Shown: positions 52,204 through 62,017 of the stretch, in pieces
How the letters are laid out: each line of letters opens with the position of its first letter
How positions within the stretch are numbered: position 1 is the stretch's first letter
Assembly: GCF_042466415.1 (NCBI RefSeq)
Contig: NZ_JAXHCH010000002.1
Span: forward strand, 992,001 to 1,056,000
Direction: 5' to 3'
Length of the DNA: 64,000 bases
From: Albirhodobacter sp042466415
GTDB lineage: Bacteria > Pseudomonadota > Alphaproteobacteria > Rhodobacterales > Rhodobacteraceae
Position numbers and translations under genes: made by a program
The notes under the pieces: model-generated
The model's database searches: none
What the model was told of the DNA's origin: nothing
Seen by the model: the letters and a program-made list of their open reading frames with translations, nothing else

Positions 52204-52333
52204 CCCTAAAGGGCAAGGGCCAGTCGCGTTTATGCAACAACCCCAACCTGTTCCCCAAAATGCGCCGCACATAGTTTAACATTGGACTAAGAATAAGATA
52301 TGCAGGGCCTTATTATCGCTCAAAAGAGAAACA

Positions 52334-53047
52334 ATGCCCGTTAAATCAGAAGTAATCGCCGAAGATGATGGGTATGGCATTTATGCCCATAGGCACAGAC
52401 GACAAAGACGAACGCTCGTTATCACATTTGACGGAATAAAAAGTGGCATTGCCCAGAAAGGGTTTGGCACCGAATGGTCGCTCAAACAGGGGTATGACAC
52501 AATTTTTGTGGCCCAACAGCGACTTTCACAATACCAACTCTTATCACGCGAACAATTTACAGAGTCGGTTGCTAAAGTGTGCTCGGCCTACGACCGCGTT
52601 GTGTGCTACGGTGCCAGCTTGGGCGGATACGCAGCACTCTACTTCGGTGGCAGCATATCTGCACGGATAGTGGCTGCGTCACCCCGGTTGTCAAACCATC
52701 CGGCCTTTCCGCACAACAGATATAGCAATATCGACTTTTTTCATGAACGTGAACTTCCAGAACCGCTTTCGAGCCAGCCCCCAGTTATTATCTTTGATCC
52801 TCTCCATTTACGGGATTCTCGGTTCGTTTTTCAGTATGTCGGACCACGATACAAAGACATGCACCTTTTAACCTTGCCTGGTGTCGGCCACTTGCCCTTG
52901 GGCGCAATGGCGCAGGCTGGGCTTCTTTCAAGGTTCATGCCAAATCTAATTACAGGGAAGATCAATGCGCTGCCTAAATGGGCGGTATCTTCCATTCGCG
53001 GAATAGACGACAGGCTCCTTGAAACGTCGACGGAGTCGTCACTGTAA
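52334..53047 (+). CDS. Alpha/beta hydrolase-like protein, AT-rich
   Basis: 237 residues with a serine-hydrolase elbow YGASLGGYAALYFG (Ser near 95) and a C-terminal GVGHLPLG that may supply the histidine. The N-terminus carries a strand-rich RTLVITFDGIKSG. Similar proteins occur beside polysaccharide genes, but no such context exists here. GC is lower than the surrounding chromosome and it sits between IS remnants, suggesting acquisition by transfer. Confidence 0.7.
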   Translation: MPVKSEVIAEDDGYGIYAHRHRRQRRTLVITFDGIKSGIAQKGFGTEWSLKQGYDTIFVAQQRLSQYQLLSREQFTESVAKVCSAYDRVVCYGASLGGYAALYFGGSISARIVAASPRLSNHPAFPHNRYSNIDFFHERELPEPLSSQPPVIIFDPLHLRDSRFVFQYVGPRYKDMHLLTLPGVGHLPLGAMAQAGLLSRFMPNLITGKINALPKWAVSSIRGIDDRLLETSTESSL

Positions 53048-53200
53048 TAGAGACGAAAGACATCCGTCAGAAAACGCGGAAGTGTGCGTAAAATTGAATT
53101 TCAACACCACCATCACATATCCATTTTACCAAATGAAAACAGCCATATAACAATAATCGCAACTCAATCTAGAAAGATGAAGCGCGCGTACAAAACGTCT

Positions 53201-53204
53201 ACCG
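53201..53204. repeat. Target-site duplication ACCG, left copy
   Basis: ACCG directly precedes the IS end at 53205; the same four bases follow at 54478-54481. Confidence 0.85.
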
Positions 53205-53243
53205 TGAGCTACTCCCCATTTGTTGGACAGGATCTGGCGTAAA

Positions 53244-54107
53244 TTAAGCTACTCTTTGCACCTGCTGATCGGGGTTGGTTGTTTTAATTCTCTGCCAATA
53301 GACCACGGCAGGTGGCCTGCCGCCAAGCGAGGAATGCGGTCGCTTGTGATTGTAGAACTCGATCCATTTTCTGATGCCTGCTTTCGCCTCCGATCCGGTT
53401 TCCCAAGCATGCGGGTAGACGCATTCATACTTCAGGGACCGCCACAGTCGTTCGACGAAGATGTTGTCAAGGAAGCGGCCCTTGCCATCCATTGAAATGC
53501 GGACATTTGAGCGGCTCAGTCGGTCTGTCCATGCAAACGATGTGAACTGTGAGCCTTGGTCGGTATTCATAATCTCAGGCGGGCCGAACTTGTGGATCGC
53601 TTCGTTCAACGCATCGACGCAAAACTCTGCCTCCAGCGTGTTTGAGATGCGCCAAGCCAGCACCTTGCGTGTGTGCCAGTCCATGATTGCCACAAGATAC
53701 AAGAATCCGCGCCGCATTGGCAGATAGGTAATGTCGGCGCACCAGACTTGGTTGGGCCGATTTACCCGCAACCCACGCAGCAGGTAAGGATAAATCTTGT
53801 GCCCCTTTGCCGCCTTGCTGGTGTTCGGCTTCTGATAGATGGGCATGAGGCCCATCAGCCGCATAATGCGTCTGATCCGTTTCTCGTTTACGACGTGATC
53901 CTCATTTCGCAGGTGCCAAGTCATCTGGCGCACGCCGTAAAACGGGGTTTCCAGGAACTGCTTATCAATCAGCCGCATCAGGTCGAGGTTCATTTCACTT
54001 TCGCCTTTCGGCTCATAATAGAACGAGGATCGAGAGATCGACAGCAACGCGCATTGCTTCCCAACAGACAGCCCAGGCAGATTGGGCTCAACCATCTTGC
54101 ACCTCAT
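53244..54107 (-). CDS. IS3-family transposase OrfB (copy 2)
   Basis: 287-residue DDE transposase identical to the copy at 22811-23674, with its three acidic residues and C-terminal RPHSSLGGRPP. Intact. Confidence 0.95.
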   Translation of the reverse strand: MRCKMVEPNLPGLSVGKQCALLSISRSSFYYEPKGESEMNLDLMRLIDKQFLETPFYGVRQMTWHLRNEDHVVNEKRIRRIMRLMGLMPIYQKPNTSKAAKGHKIYPYLLRGLRVNRPNQVWCADITYLPMRRGFLYLVAIMDWHTRKVLAWRISNTLEAEFCVDALNEAIHKFGPPEIMNTDQGSQFTSFAWTDRLSRSNVRISMDGKGRFLDNIFVERLWRSLKYECVYPHAWETGSEAKAGIRKWIEFYNHKRPHSSLGGRPPAVVYWQRIKTTNPDQQVQRVA

Positions 54108-54397
54108 TTGTCGGTCCAGGGTTTGAGCTTTCTTGCCAAAAAATCGTTGGCGACGGCCAACTCCCCAATCTTGGCGTGCAGGTCTTTGACCTGCTCTTCA
54201 TCGACTTCCGGTGCCTTCCGGCCGCCACGCTCAAATACGCCAGACGCACCTTCAAGCAGAGCACGTTTCCATTGATGGATCATCGTGGGATGCACGCCGA
54301 ACCGACTGGCCAGCTCGCTGACCGTCTCTTCGCCCTTCAGCGCTTCCAACGCTACCTTGGCTTTGAATTCTGGATGATGTTGCTTCCGTTTCGACAT
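54104..54397 (-). CDS. IS3-family transposase OrfA (copy 2)
   Basis: 97-residue helix-turn-helix partner, identical to the copy at 22521-22814; stop overlaps the OrfB start by 4 bp. Confidence 0.93.
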   Translation of the reverse strand: MSKRKQHHPEFKAKVALEALKGEETVSELASRFGVHPTMIHQWKRALLEGASGVFERGGRKAPEVDEEQVKDLHAKIGELAVANDFLARKLKPWTDK

Positions 54398-54593
54398 CGT
54401 CGATCTCCTTCGTGTTGAAGATCAACAGACAACAAATCGCAGCTTACGTCAGTGTCCTAATTTTAGGGGGTAGCTCAACCGTGCGCAAAATAAAGTAAGC
54501 GTTGCATCTGGCACCACCTGACGCGCGGCAACTGCAGCGAGAGCGAGCAGAGAAGATCAGGGCAGCCAATTAACTTCGGCCAAATTCATAAAG

Positions 54594-54833
54594 GCTCTGG
54601 CAAGCTGGGAGATTAAGATCAGCATGGATGGCACAGGAGCGTGGCATGAGGTCGTCTTCTTGGAGAGCCTGTGGAGGACCATCAAATATGAAAAGGTTTA
54701 CCCGCCCCGCCCGCCTACGCCTCGGAAAGCGGGCGTGGGTCAACTGCGAGTGATCTCACACACGCTGTTCAATCTGCCCCCCAGTCGAACACCTTACTCG
54801 GGTCAGAAGGCCTATTTTGCCGATGAGGTCTCC
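54594..54833 (+). pseudogene. IS3-family OrfB C-terminal fragment
   Basis: ISMDGTGAWHEVVFLESLWR then TIKYEKVYPPR matches the last third of IS3 OrfB, including the third acidic residue region. The usual Asn/Arg-rich end is scrambled and no upstream DDE part exists. It is different from the two intact IS copies. Confidence 0.65.
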
Positions 54834-54837
54834 AACG

Positions 54838-55240
54838 CACGGTAGACTGACACCCAGAGCGCGCCCAATCTGCGCTTGGGAGGCATTGTCGGCAGCAAGG
54901 CGCTTTATCGCATCATGATCCACATGCTTTTGTCGCCCCGTGTAGCCCCCCTGCCCTTCGCAGCTTCGACGCCGGCCCGCTGGCGGTCGCGGATGAACTT
55001 CAGTTCGATGCCGGCCACCATGCCGAGACCGGTGATACCCATGCGGCCCTATCGCCCACCGGTGTGACTTCGGGTTCCGAAACGCGCCGCGCCGCCCCTT
55101 TGGCATCACGTTTATGCACCCGTTTCAGAAAGTCGCGTGTCGAGCGACCAAGCCAATCAAGACGATGGATAACCAACTCGTCATCGGCGCGCAGAAACTC
55201 CGGAACAGTTGCCAGTTCAGTAATGCCGGGACTAAACAAC
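54838..55240 (-). pseudogene. Serine recombinase (Tn3-type resolvase) remnant
   Basis: Frame pieces read ATVPEFLRADDELVIHRLDW then LGRSTRDFL (resolvase core), ITGLGMVAGIELKFIRDRQR, and GRQKHVDHDAIKRLAADNAS with SQAQIGRALGVS (C-terminal HTH). They lie in more than one frame, and the N-terminal catalytic serine part is missing. Inactive. Confidence 0.75.
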
Positions 55241-55514
55241 GAATGCGTTCCGCCGCTCTGAGGGCGAGCTTGGCATCCGGCTTCCTTTGAGCTGCGTGAC
55301 CAGTACCGGCGATATCGACATCGGCCCGTTCGAGAAACTCAGCCTCGCCACCCACGATCAGGTCAGCTCGAGCTGGGAGGAGACGTTCTCGAGGTTGAAA
55401 TTTAGCCCGCTGCCGGGCCTCTAGGCGGGCAAAGATAGCGTTGGGCACAAGACGGGAGCGGCCAGCTGGTCTGGTTCTTCATCCCCGCTTGGGCGCCTTT
55501 TGCCGCAGCCGGCC
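55241..55514. other. Unassigned remnant region
   Basis: 274 bp. The plus strand contains an open stretch ending SSSWEETFSRLKFSPLPGL and a stop, which looks like a gene 3' end, but I do not recognise the family and no start is visible. Confidence 0.3.
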
Positions 55515-58046
55515 TCACCCTGCGGCGGCACAGGCCTGTCTTTGATCCAGCTCCTCGCGCAGATCAGCGCTCAGAGCAAGCAGACGGCCTTGCCTCACTG
55601 CCTGGCTCACCTCCCGAGCAGTTAAATCGCGTCTAGCGCGGGGGCCATAGACGGGCTGAAGATCGTCTTGTAACCCTGATCCCGCAATCACCTGTGCCAC
55701 CGCGCGGCGGGCTTGCGGGATCAGGGACGCCATCGCCATCGGTCCGGGGTAGAAGCTCTCCATCGCGGCGCCCTGTGCGTCCAAAATCGCGTGACGGGGC
55801 AACAAGATATGATGATATCCGATCTGCACGCGGTCGACGTCCACCCGCACACCGGCAAAGCCCGCGCGGGCCAGATGCACGGCGCGGACGAAGACCTCCT
55901 CGCCGCCGAGCGCCATCCAAATACTATGCTGCGGCGAGACCAAGACAGGCCCTTGGTTTCCCACACTGCCTGTCTCACAAAAAACAGGCCGCAAATGCGG
56001 ATGCGCCAGCAGATCCTGTCGGTTAAATTCCCGCCCTCCCGCCCAGAGAACCGGAACTGCGCCGCCGTCCCGCGTCATCACCAAATCACCCGCCTGCAAG
56101 CCCTCCACCGCGCGCCACCCGGACGGCGTGCGCAGCATTGTTCCGGTCGCAAAGCACGGGATCCCCATCCTTGCCATCGCCAATTTACTATCGACGGAGG
56201 CGGGATCCACCCCGCGTAGCAGCACCGTCTCGCCATTGGGGAAGGTCAGCAACGCATTGCCGCTGCCATCATCGCTGACCGAGACATCGTTTGCCGTGAC
56301 CGGATCGCCAGCAAGATTGCGCAGACCGCTTACATCAAGCTGGTCCTGCGTGCGTCCGGTGACCAGCGTGGTGTCAAAATCAATGATGACATCGCTGCCG
56401 CCGCCCGCGTCAAACACGAACAGATCCGCGCCGTCCCCGCCCGAAAGCGTGTCATCGCCCGCGCCGCCATTCAGGGTATCATCGCTCTCGCCGCCCAGAG
56501 CAATGTCATCTGTGGCCCCGAGAATGACGACATCCGCCCCGTCCCCCGCGACCACCAAAAGCGGCGCGCCGCTCGCCGAGTCGTCGTCAAAAGTCTCCGC
56601 CGCGGCCGATCCCAGACGCAGCCCATAGACCGTGCCATCGATCTGGATCCGCTCGATCCCCGACAGCGTATCCGTGCCTTCGCCGCCCACCGTATCCGCA
56701 ACGATCAAATCCGTGCCTGCGAGGGTGAAGCTGTAATTCTCAAACGGCCCGTTATAGACCGCGATATCGTTGCCATCGCCGCCGTCGATCACATCATTGC
56801 CGCCGCCGCCGGTCAGCACATCATCGCCCGCGCCGCCCGCAAGCGTATCATTGCCATCGCCGCCCTTCAGGCTGTCGGCCCCCGATCCGCCGGTGATGAT
56901 ATCGTTCCCGTCCAACCCGTCGAGCGTGACGCCCACCGTTCCGGCGCTGCCGTCGAGGGTATCGGCATTGGCGGAGCCGAAGATGATCTCGATATCGTTA
57001 AAGCTGCCGGTCGAGCCAAGGGTGCCGATGGAATAGGTGCCCGCCTCCGATCCGGTGAAGGTGACATTGACGCCGGAGGTGGAGCTGGTGTTGACGAATT
57101 GCAGGACGTCGGCGCCCGTGCCGCCGTCGATCGTGTCATTTCCGTCATTGGCGTCGATGATAAACCAATCATTGCCATCCTCGCCCACCAGCGTGTCATC
57201 ACCCGCGCCGCCAATGATGACATCATCGCCCGTGCCACCGTAGAGATCATCCGCCCCCGCGCCGCCCGCCAGCGTGTCATCGCCGTCCGCGCCGTAAAGC
57301 TCATCGTCGCCCGAGCCGCCGGTCATGCTGTCATTACCCGCGCCTCCATTGGCCACGATGCCATTGGTATCGGCGCTTGCATTGATCGTGTCGTTATAGC
57401 TGGTGCCGGTGATCGTCTCTATCGCGGTGAACGTGCCGCTTCCGTTACCGCTGCCGAAGGCATAGCTGCCCTGATCCGTGCCGCTGAAGACTACGTTGAC
57501 GCCGGAGGTGCCGCCCCCGTCGCCAAAGCTGACCCTGTCCCAGCCCGTGCCGCCGTCGATACTATCGGTCCCGTCGCCCTCATCGATCAGGAAGGTATCT
57601 TTGTCGTCGCCGCCCGATAAAGTGTCATTGCCGGTGCCGCCCCGCAGCGTGTCATCGCCCGCCTCGCCGTAGAGCAGGTCATTCTCCCCGCCGCCGTTGA
57701 TGCTATCATTGCCGGTGCCGCCATATACCGTGTCCGCGCCGCCCTCACCGTTGGTCGATCCAAAGTGGTCATTGCCCGATCCGAGGCTGGCGTAATCCGC
57801 GCCCGCGCCCCCGTAGACCGTATCATCGCCCGCATCGCCATTCAGCCTATCATTGCCGCCATTGCCGTAGATCAGGTCATTGTCGCCGCCGCCCCACACG
57901 GTATCCGCGCCGTCGCCCGCAACAATGGTGTCATTGCCGCCGTAAGCCAGAATTGAGTCGTTGCCTGCGCCTGCGTCGATGCTGTCGCCGGAATCATTGC
58001 TGCCGTTGATCGTGTCATTGCCCGTGGTGCCGTTATACGTCGCCAT
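55515..58046 (-). CDS. RTX calcium-binding repeat protein with C-terminal Hint domain
   Basis: 843 residues, glycine/aspartate-rich. Residues ~1-560 are dense GGxGxDxLx-type nonapeptide repeats (GGAGNDSMTGGSGDDELYG), which fold on binding Ca2+ outside the cell. From Cys631 (PCFATGTMLRTPSGW) to about 780 is a Hint (hedgehog/intein-like) domain with VLVSPQHSIWM. Such proteins are common in Rhodobacterales and are probably secreted by type I secretion without a cleaved signal. No transporter genes are adjacent. Role (surface or adhesion) is inferred. Confidence 0.9.
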   Translation of the reverse strand: MATYNGTTGNDTINGSNDSGDSIDAGAGNDSILAYGGNDTIVAGDGADTVWGGGDNDLIYGNGGNDRLNGDAGDDTVYGGAGADYASLGSGNDHFGSTNGEGGADTVYGGTGNDSINGGGENDLLYGEAGDDTLRGGTGNDTLSGGDDKDTFLIDEGDGTDSIDGGTGWDRVSFGDGGGTSGVNVVFSGTDQGSYAFGSGNGSGTFTAIETITGTSYNDTINASADTNGIVANGGAGNDSMTGGSGDDELYGADGDDTLAGGAGADDLYGGTGDDVIIGGAGDDTLVGEDGNDWFIIDANDGNDTIDGGTGADVLQFVNTSSTSGVNVTFTGSEAGTYSIGTLGSTGSFNDIEIIFGSANADTLDGSAGTVGVTLDGLDGNDIITGGSGADSLKGGDGNDTLAGGAGDDVLTGGGGNDVIDGGDGNDIAVYNGPFENYSFTLAGTDLIVADTVGGEGTDTLSGIERIQIDGTVYGLRLGSAAAETFDDDSASGAPLLVVAGDGADVVILGATDDIALGGESDDTLNGGAGDDTLSGGDGADLFVFDAGGGSDVIIDFDTTLVTGRTQDQLDVSGLRNLAGDPVTANDVSVSDDGSGNALLTFPNGETVLLRGVDPASVDSKLAMARMGIPCFATGTMLRTPSGWRAVEGLQAGDLVMTRDGGAVPVLWAGGREFNRQDLLAHPHLRPVFCETGSVGNQGPVLVSPQHSIWMALGGEEVFVRAVHLARAGFAGVRVDVDRVQIGYHHILLPRHAILDAQGAAMESFYPGPMAMASLIPQARRAVAQVIAGSGLQDDLQPVYGPRARRDLTAREVSQAVRQGRLLALSADLREELDQRQACAAAG

Positions 58047-58683
58047 TTCCTGCTCCTGCCGCCAAATTTGAGCTTCCCGGCCCGAGGGTCAATGGCACTC
58101 TGGTCGGATGGCAGGGGGATATGCGCCGCAGCCTCTCTCGGGAAAACTGAACAGCCGTTCTGGCCAACAGGCCGATCCTGCGACAAAAACACCAAGCCGC
58201 CGTTAACGGCGGCAGGGCTTAGCGCGAAAGTGAGGGCCTGCGGCAGGCGCCGATGGCAAAGAGCAGCTCTCGCAGGACGATTTCAAACGGATCGCGGCGA
58301 TTTCAAGGGGCCTCCGTTTACCCAGTCGGTCTACGACGCGCCGTAGATCCGCGCTGTTCGATTGGGCGCAGCGAATGGGGGTCCGCGAGAGCTATACCGT
58401 GGGGAGTAAACCCGACCGCGCAGATGCGCCCTGAGCGGCTGATCGGCAAGTTTGGGGTGGGGTGAGGGAAAAGGCGGCGCCGTGGACGCGAGTGGGCGCA
58501 GAGCGACGAGGGGCTCACAACCGACCTAGGATGCAGCGCAGCATTTTGTGATGAGATGCAGTGGCAACGTCGGGTTGTCGATGTGGGAGGGTATGCCGGA
58601 TCGGAGGATCTACCATGCAAAGACCAAACTTACCGGCCATTCACGCACTTCGCCCCGCTTGGAATAAGGGGCGCATTATTGGT
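58047..58683. other. Intergenic region, no gene recognised
   Basis: 637 bp upstream of the RTX gene. It should contain the RTX promoter. No convincing frame, RNA or repeat was recognised. Confidence 0.5.
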
Positions 58684-58708
58684 TGACCAGCCCCCCCTGA
58701 TCCCGCGT

Positions 58709-59595
58709 TCATAATGAGAGCCTTTGGGTTTGATTTTGATAATCCTGAGTTTCGGTTTGGGCGAGCGCGACGGGCGCGGAGCCCTCAAATTGCTCAAGCG
58801 CTCGGCGCGCTTGCAGTAGCGTCTGGTTTCCGAGCGACGAATGCGGCCTGCCAGCGTTGTCGTCATATCGCCATAGCGCTCGCTTTCGCCGGGCATCGTC
58901 CAAGGTGTCAAAGATCTCCTCGTTAATAACGCGTCGCGCAGGCTGCCGTTGAACGACTCGATAAAGGCATTCTGCTGCGGTTTACTTGGGTTAATGTCGT
59001 GCCACGGCACATCGGTCTCATCTGCCCATTTCAGGATCGCCCGACTGGTGAACTCGGTCCCATTGTCGCTGACAATGCAACTAGGCTTGCTATAGACTCG
59101 GATGAGGACACCAAGTTCTCGGGCAACCCGTGCGCCCGAAAACTTGGTGTCCGCCACGAGGCGCAGGCATTCTCGTGTGCAATCGTTGATCACGGCGAGG
59201 ATCCGGAACTTGCGCGGGCGCCGAAGCTGTCGGACACGAAGTCGAGCGACCAGCGCGCGTTGACGCCCTCGGCCGACGGCATCGGTGTTGCGGTGCCACG
59301 CGCCCGTTTCCGGCCGCGCCGTCGTTTCACCGAAAGTCCTTCCTCGCGGTAGATGCGATACAGCTTCTTGTGGGTCATGCTCATGCCTTTTCGGTCCAGC
59401 ACGATGCCGATGCGGCGGTAGCCGAACCGAAGCCGTTCGCTGGCAATCACCTGCATTTCCTTGCGGATCGAGGCAATCGGGCGGGCGTTCGCGCCGGACC
59501 GTCTTTGGATCGACACCGACCAGCCTGCAGGCCCGGCGCTGCGAGATGTCGTAATTCAGCATCGCCCGGAGCGCTGCCTCTCGCCGCTTGGTCAA
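58709..59595 (-). pseudogene. IS3-family OrfB, broken by frameshifts
   Basis: Family sequence continues through three frames: ISQRRACRLVGVDPKTVRRE, then RLRFGYRRIGIVLDRKGMSM to ARWSLDFVSDSFGA, then FRILAVINDCTREC to NAFIESFNGSLRDALL, then RRKRALWRYDDNAGRPHSSL. All DDE neighbourhoods can be found but not in one frame, so no active transposase is made. Confidence 0.85.
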
Positions 59596-59600
59596 TGTCG

Positions 59601-59825
59601 TCAGGTCTTTCCCAGCAGGTCTTTCAGCACGACGTTGTCCAGCATGGTATCGGCCAACAGGCGCTTGAGTTTGGCGTTCTCGTCCTCGAGGGCCTTAAGC
59701 CTGGCCGCCTCGGAGACTTCCATGCCGCCATACTTAGACTTGAATTTGTAAAACGACGCCGGGCTGAGGCCATACTTGCGGCACACCTCGGCCGTCGGCA
59801 TACTTGCTTCCTGCTTCTTGATCAT
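59601..59825 (-). CDS. IS3-family OrfA
   Basis: 74 residues (MIKKQEASMPTAEVCRKYGL, then SPASFYKFKSKYGG) with the helix-turn-helix and a C-terminal zipper ending MLDNVVLKDLLGKT. Family sequence continues upstream of this ATG (RKSRVTEAQIIG) without a clear start, so the annotated start is probably internal or the 5' end is damaged. Confidence 0.75.
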   Translation of the reverse strand: MIKKQEASMPTAEVCRKYGLSPASFYKFKSKYGGMEVSEAARLKALEDENAKLKRLLADTMLDNVVLKDLLGKT

Positions 59826-60047
59826 CCCGATAATCTGCGCCTCGGTGACACGGCTCTTTCGCGTTCGTCTGCTCCTTCAATATTGGGCAGGTTCTACACC
59901 AAGGTGAGGGATTTTTCGGGGGGCAGGTCTCCCCCACACAAAGCTCGTTGGCCTGACCGGCTCATTGAGGACAAAAAACTTAACAGAGCAATGCTAGTTT
60001 AGCTGCATCAAAGGCGACCAGGTCCGCAGCCAGACGCGGCGGGTACA

Positions 60048-61090
60048 TCATCCTGATTTCGCATTGTACTCCTCACACAGCGTTTGAGCGCGCTCAAATT
60101 CTGGGGTGCCGCGATCAAGCCTATGGCTGTGATAGTCAAGCATCAGGCGCATATCGTCGTCTTGCCAGCGGTCTACCACGTCGAACTCCTCAAAAATCTC
60201 TGCCTTGCGGGTGGCGCTTACGTTTCCGTAATGCTTCCACGTAATCCCCTCATTCTCATGGCCAAAATTGAGCGACCATGCTTTTCGTTGCTCGACTGTC
60301 CGGCAAAGCCTATCGCCGAGTTGCGCGAGGCAGTGGCGCGCGGAATGGGGGGTGTAGCGTGTCGGCCTCCCTTCGCTTGCGGTACGGAACACCGCGTCGA
60401 CAGCTGATGCGCTCTTTAAGGGAAGGAATTTTGCACGGGGCGTTTCACCATTTGTGGCCAGTTGTGCCAAATCACCAATATCCGGAAAAACGGCTTCGTC
60501 CTCGGCAAGACCAAAGCCTCGCATTTCCTGCACCCAAGCCGAAAATATCTCTTGGAACGCCTCGGTTGGCGGGAACCATTCTACGATAAAGCTCTTGCCG
60601 TTCTTCGCCCGCAGGGTTTCCCCATCGTGATGCATCTGCTTTTTTGCGAGATTAACATGACGCAATCGCAGGGAAATCAATGCCTGCTCGCGAAAGCCTG
60701 AGGCAAAAGCGGCCGCAAAAATGGCGCGGTCTCGGCGCTCTTTGAGAGTGCCGTGAGGAAGGCCCAAAAGCATCTCCTTTGCCTCGCTCAGGCTCTAGGC
60801 GCGCGGTCTTTCGCATCCGTTTTGCGCCTGCATCGCTCGGGGGAGCGCGAAATACGCCTCGAGCCCTGCGAGATCCTTAAACCCGGGCTGATTAATCAAC
60901 CAAGCCATGAACGCTTTGAGATGAGACGCGAGATGGCGCACCGAGGACCGGCTCAGTCCGCCGTCCTCTTTACGCTTAGCCGCCCGGGCGACCAGCTCAG
61001 AACGCCAACCGTTCACATCCTCCGCCGTGACGTTTCGGAAGTCCTTGAACCCCACAAACCGCTCAAATTGACGGATCGCCGCGAGGTGCA
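60048..61090 (-). pseudogene. Tyrosine recombinase interrupted by an amber codon
   Basis: One frame holds a core-binding domain (LAAIRQFERFVGFKDFRNVT) and a catalytic domain (Arg in SGFREQALISLRL, His-x-x-Arg in TPHSARHCLAQL, Tyr in WKHYGNVS) separated by TAG at 60795-60797. Sequence flows through the stop (ERPRA, stop, SLSEAKEMLLGLPHG). The N-terminus is cut at a junction near 61090, where an unrelated fragment begins. Inactive. Confidence 0.8.
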
Positions 61091-61302
61091 GCGAGGAGCG
61101 TCAGGGTTAAGACGTTCGTCGTGCTCGTCACCGGGAAACTCGCCCCGAGATCGGTGAGCGTCGGCGCGCCGGAGGCGTCGTTCTGGACCAGTTGCCAGTT
61201 GGTATGGGTGCCGCGCTGGAAACCGATGCCGATGCAGTTGACGACGGCCGACAACGTCAGGGTCGTCGCCAGCGCTGTCGTCGATCCATAGAGGCCGACC
61301 AT
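61063..61302 (-). pseudogene. Phage tail/fibre-like C-terminal fragment
   Basis: Reads LYGSTTALATTLTLSAVVNC then GIGFQRGTHTNWQLVQNDAS and TNVLTLTL, a beta-rich pattern like the ends of phage tail-associated or gene-transfer proteins. Only about 75 residues remain, joined at 61090 to the integrase remnant. Assignment is tentative. Confidence 0.5.
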
Positions 61303-61349
61303 GCACTAACATTCAAACTGGACCACTCGGTGGGGGCAGACCACACCCA

Positions 61350-61544
61350 GCCCCTCAGCACGGCGCTGATGTTCTGGTGCTTGAACTCGACCGATCCCTC
61401 AGACCGATCATTCAACAACGGCAGAAGCCCGCGCCGGTGCTCGGCTTTGTTGTAGGCGCGGCCAGAGACGTCGTCTGCCAGCATCGCGAAGTAATCCGCA
61501 ACGATCAGGTCGTTCTCTTGATCGGTCCAGGCCCCGTTCGGCAT
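61350..61544 (-). pseudogene. N-terminal fragment of a DUF3883-type protein
   Basis: MPNGAWTDQENDLIVADYFA then MLADDVSGRAYNKAEHRR and SVEFKHQNISAVL match the start of DUF3883-domain proteins, often linked to restriction or defence loci. After about 65 residues the similarity stops abruptly, so only the 5' end is left. Confidence 0.6.
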
Positions 61545-62017
61545 TGCGCCAGGCTAGGGGTGGAAACTGCGTTTGTCATCAGAGACTTCGCGCAAAACTC
61601 CCAAGACACACCAACGACCACGCCGCCCGTGTCGCGCCTCTGACTTCATCGAAACAAGCCGGAACCAGAGAAACACGGGCGCAATGCCACCCCGCCAGTC
61701 CCTTGAAATGCATGGATTTTTTGAACCCGTCTCGCCGGGAGCGAGGGGCGGGTGGAAAGAGACGCTGGGCGTTCGGAGACCGATATCGCGCGGCAGGCCA
61801 GTCTCTGAAGGGCGGATGGTCCATGCAAACCCCTTTGGCACATAAAGAAAAAGGCCCCGCGAGGGACCTGTTTTCGGGTTTGCAATGTTCAAATGGCGGA
61901 CAGGAAGTCTACCGTTCCGGCATCCAACAGAGACCAAGGACGCCACAATAGCCCAACAAAATAAGGGCCTTTACGTCCAACAGTGTCTTGCGAGGACTCA
62001 CATGTTCCTGTATTTTA
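61545..62017. other. No gene recognised upstream of the second integrase
   Basis: About 470 bp. No tRNA or tmRNA could be folded by eye here, so the attachment site of the second element is not identified. A weak hairpin (AGGCCCC/GGGACCT) lies near 61843-61862. Confidence 0.45.

Larger units (their letters stand above)
53205..54477 (-). mobile_element. IS3-family insertion sequence, copy 2 (1273 bp, inverted)
   Basis: Same length, ends and coding content as copy 1 at 22441-23713 but in the opposite orientation; both orfA and orfB translations are identical. It is flanked by the 4-bp duplication ACCG. Identity and clean duplications show both insertions are recent. Confidence 0.94.
58684..59930 (-). 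mobile_element. Degenerate IS3-family element
   Basis: Ends resemble each other as inverted repeats: TGACCAGCCCCCC on the left and GGGGGGCAGGTC on the right. About 1.25 kb. It contains orfA and a frameshifted orfB. No flanking target duplication is visible, so it is older than the 1273-bp IS copies. Confidence 0.75.

Noticed and set aside
55515..58046. Dense short repeats that could suggest a CRISPR array
   Set aside because: The repeats are degenerate, in frame and encode GGxGxD nonapeptides of an RTX protein; there are no fixed-length spacers or cas genes.
61545..62017. tRNA or tmRNA as target of the second integrase
   Set aside because: No cloverleaf, T-loop consensus or CCA end could be found in this interval.
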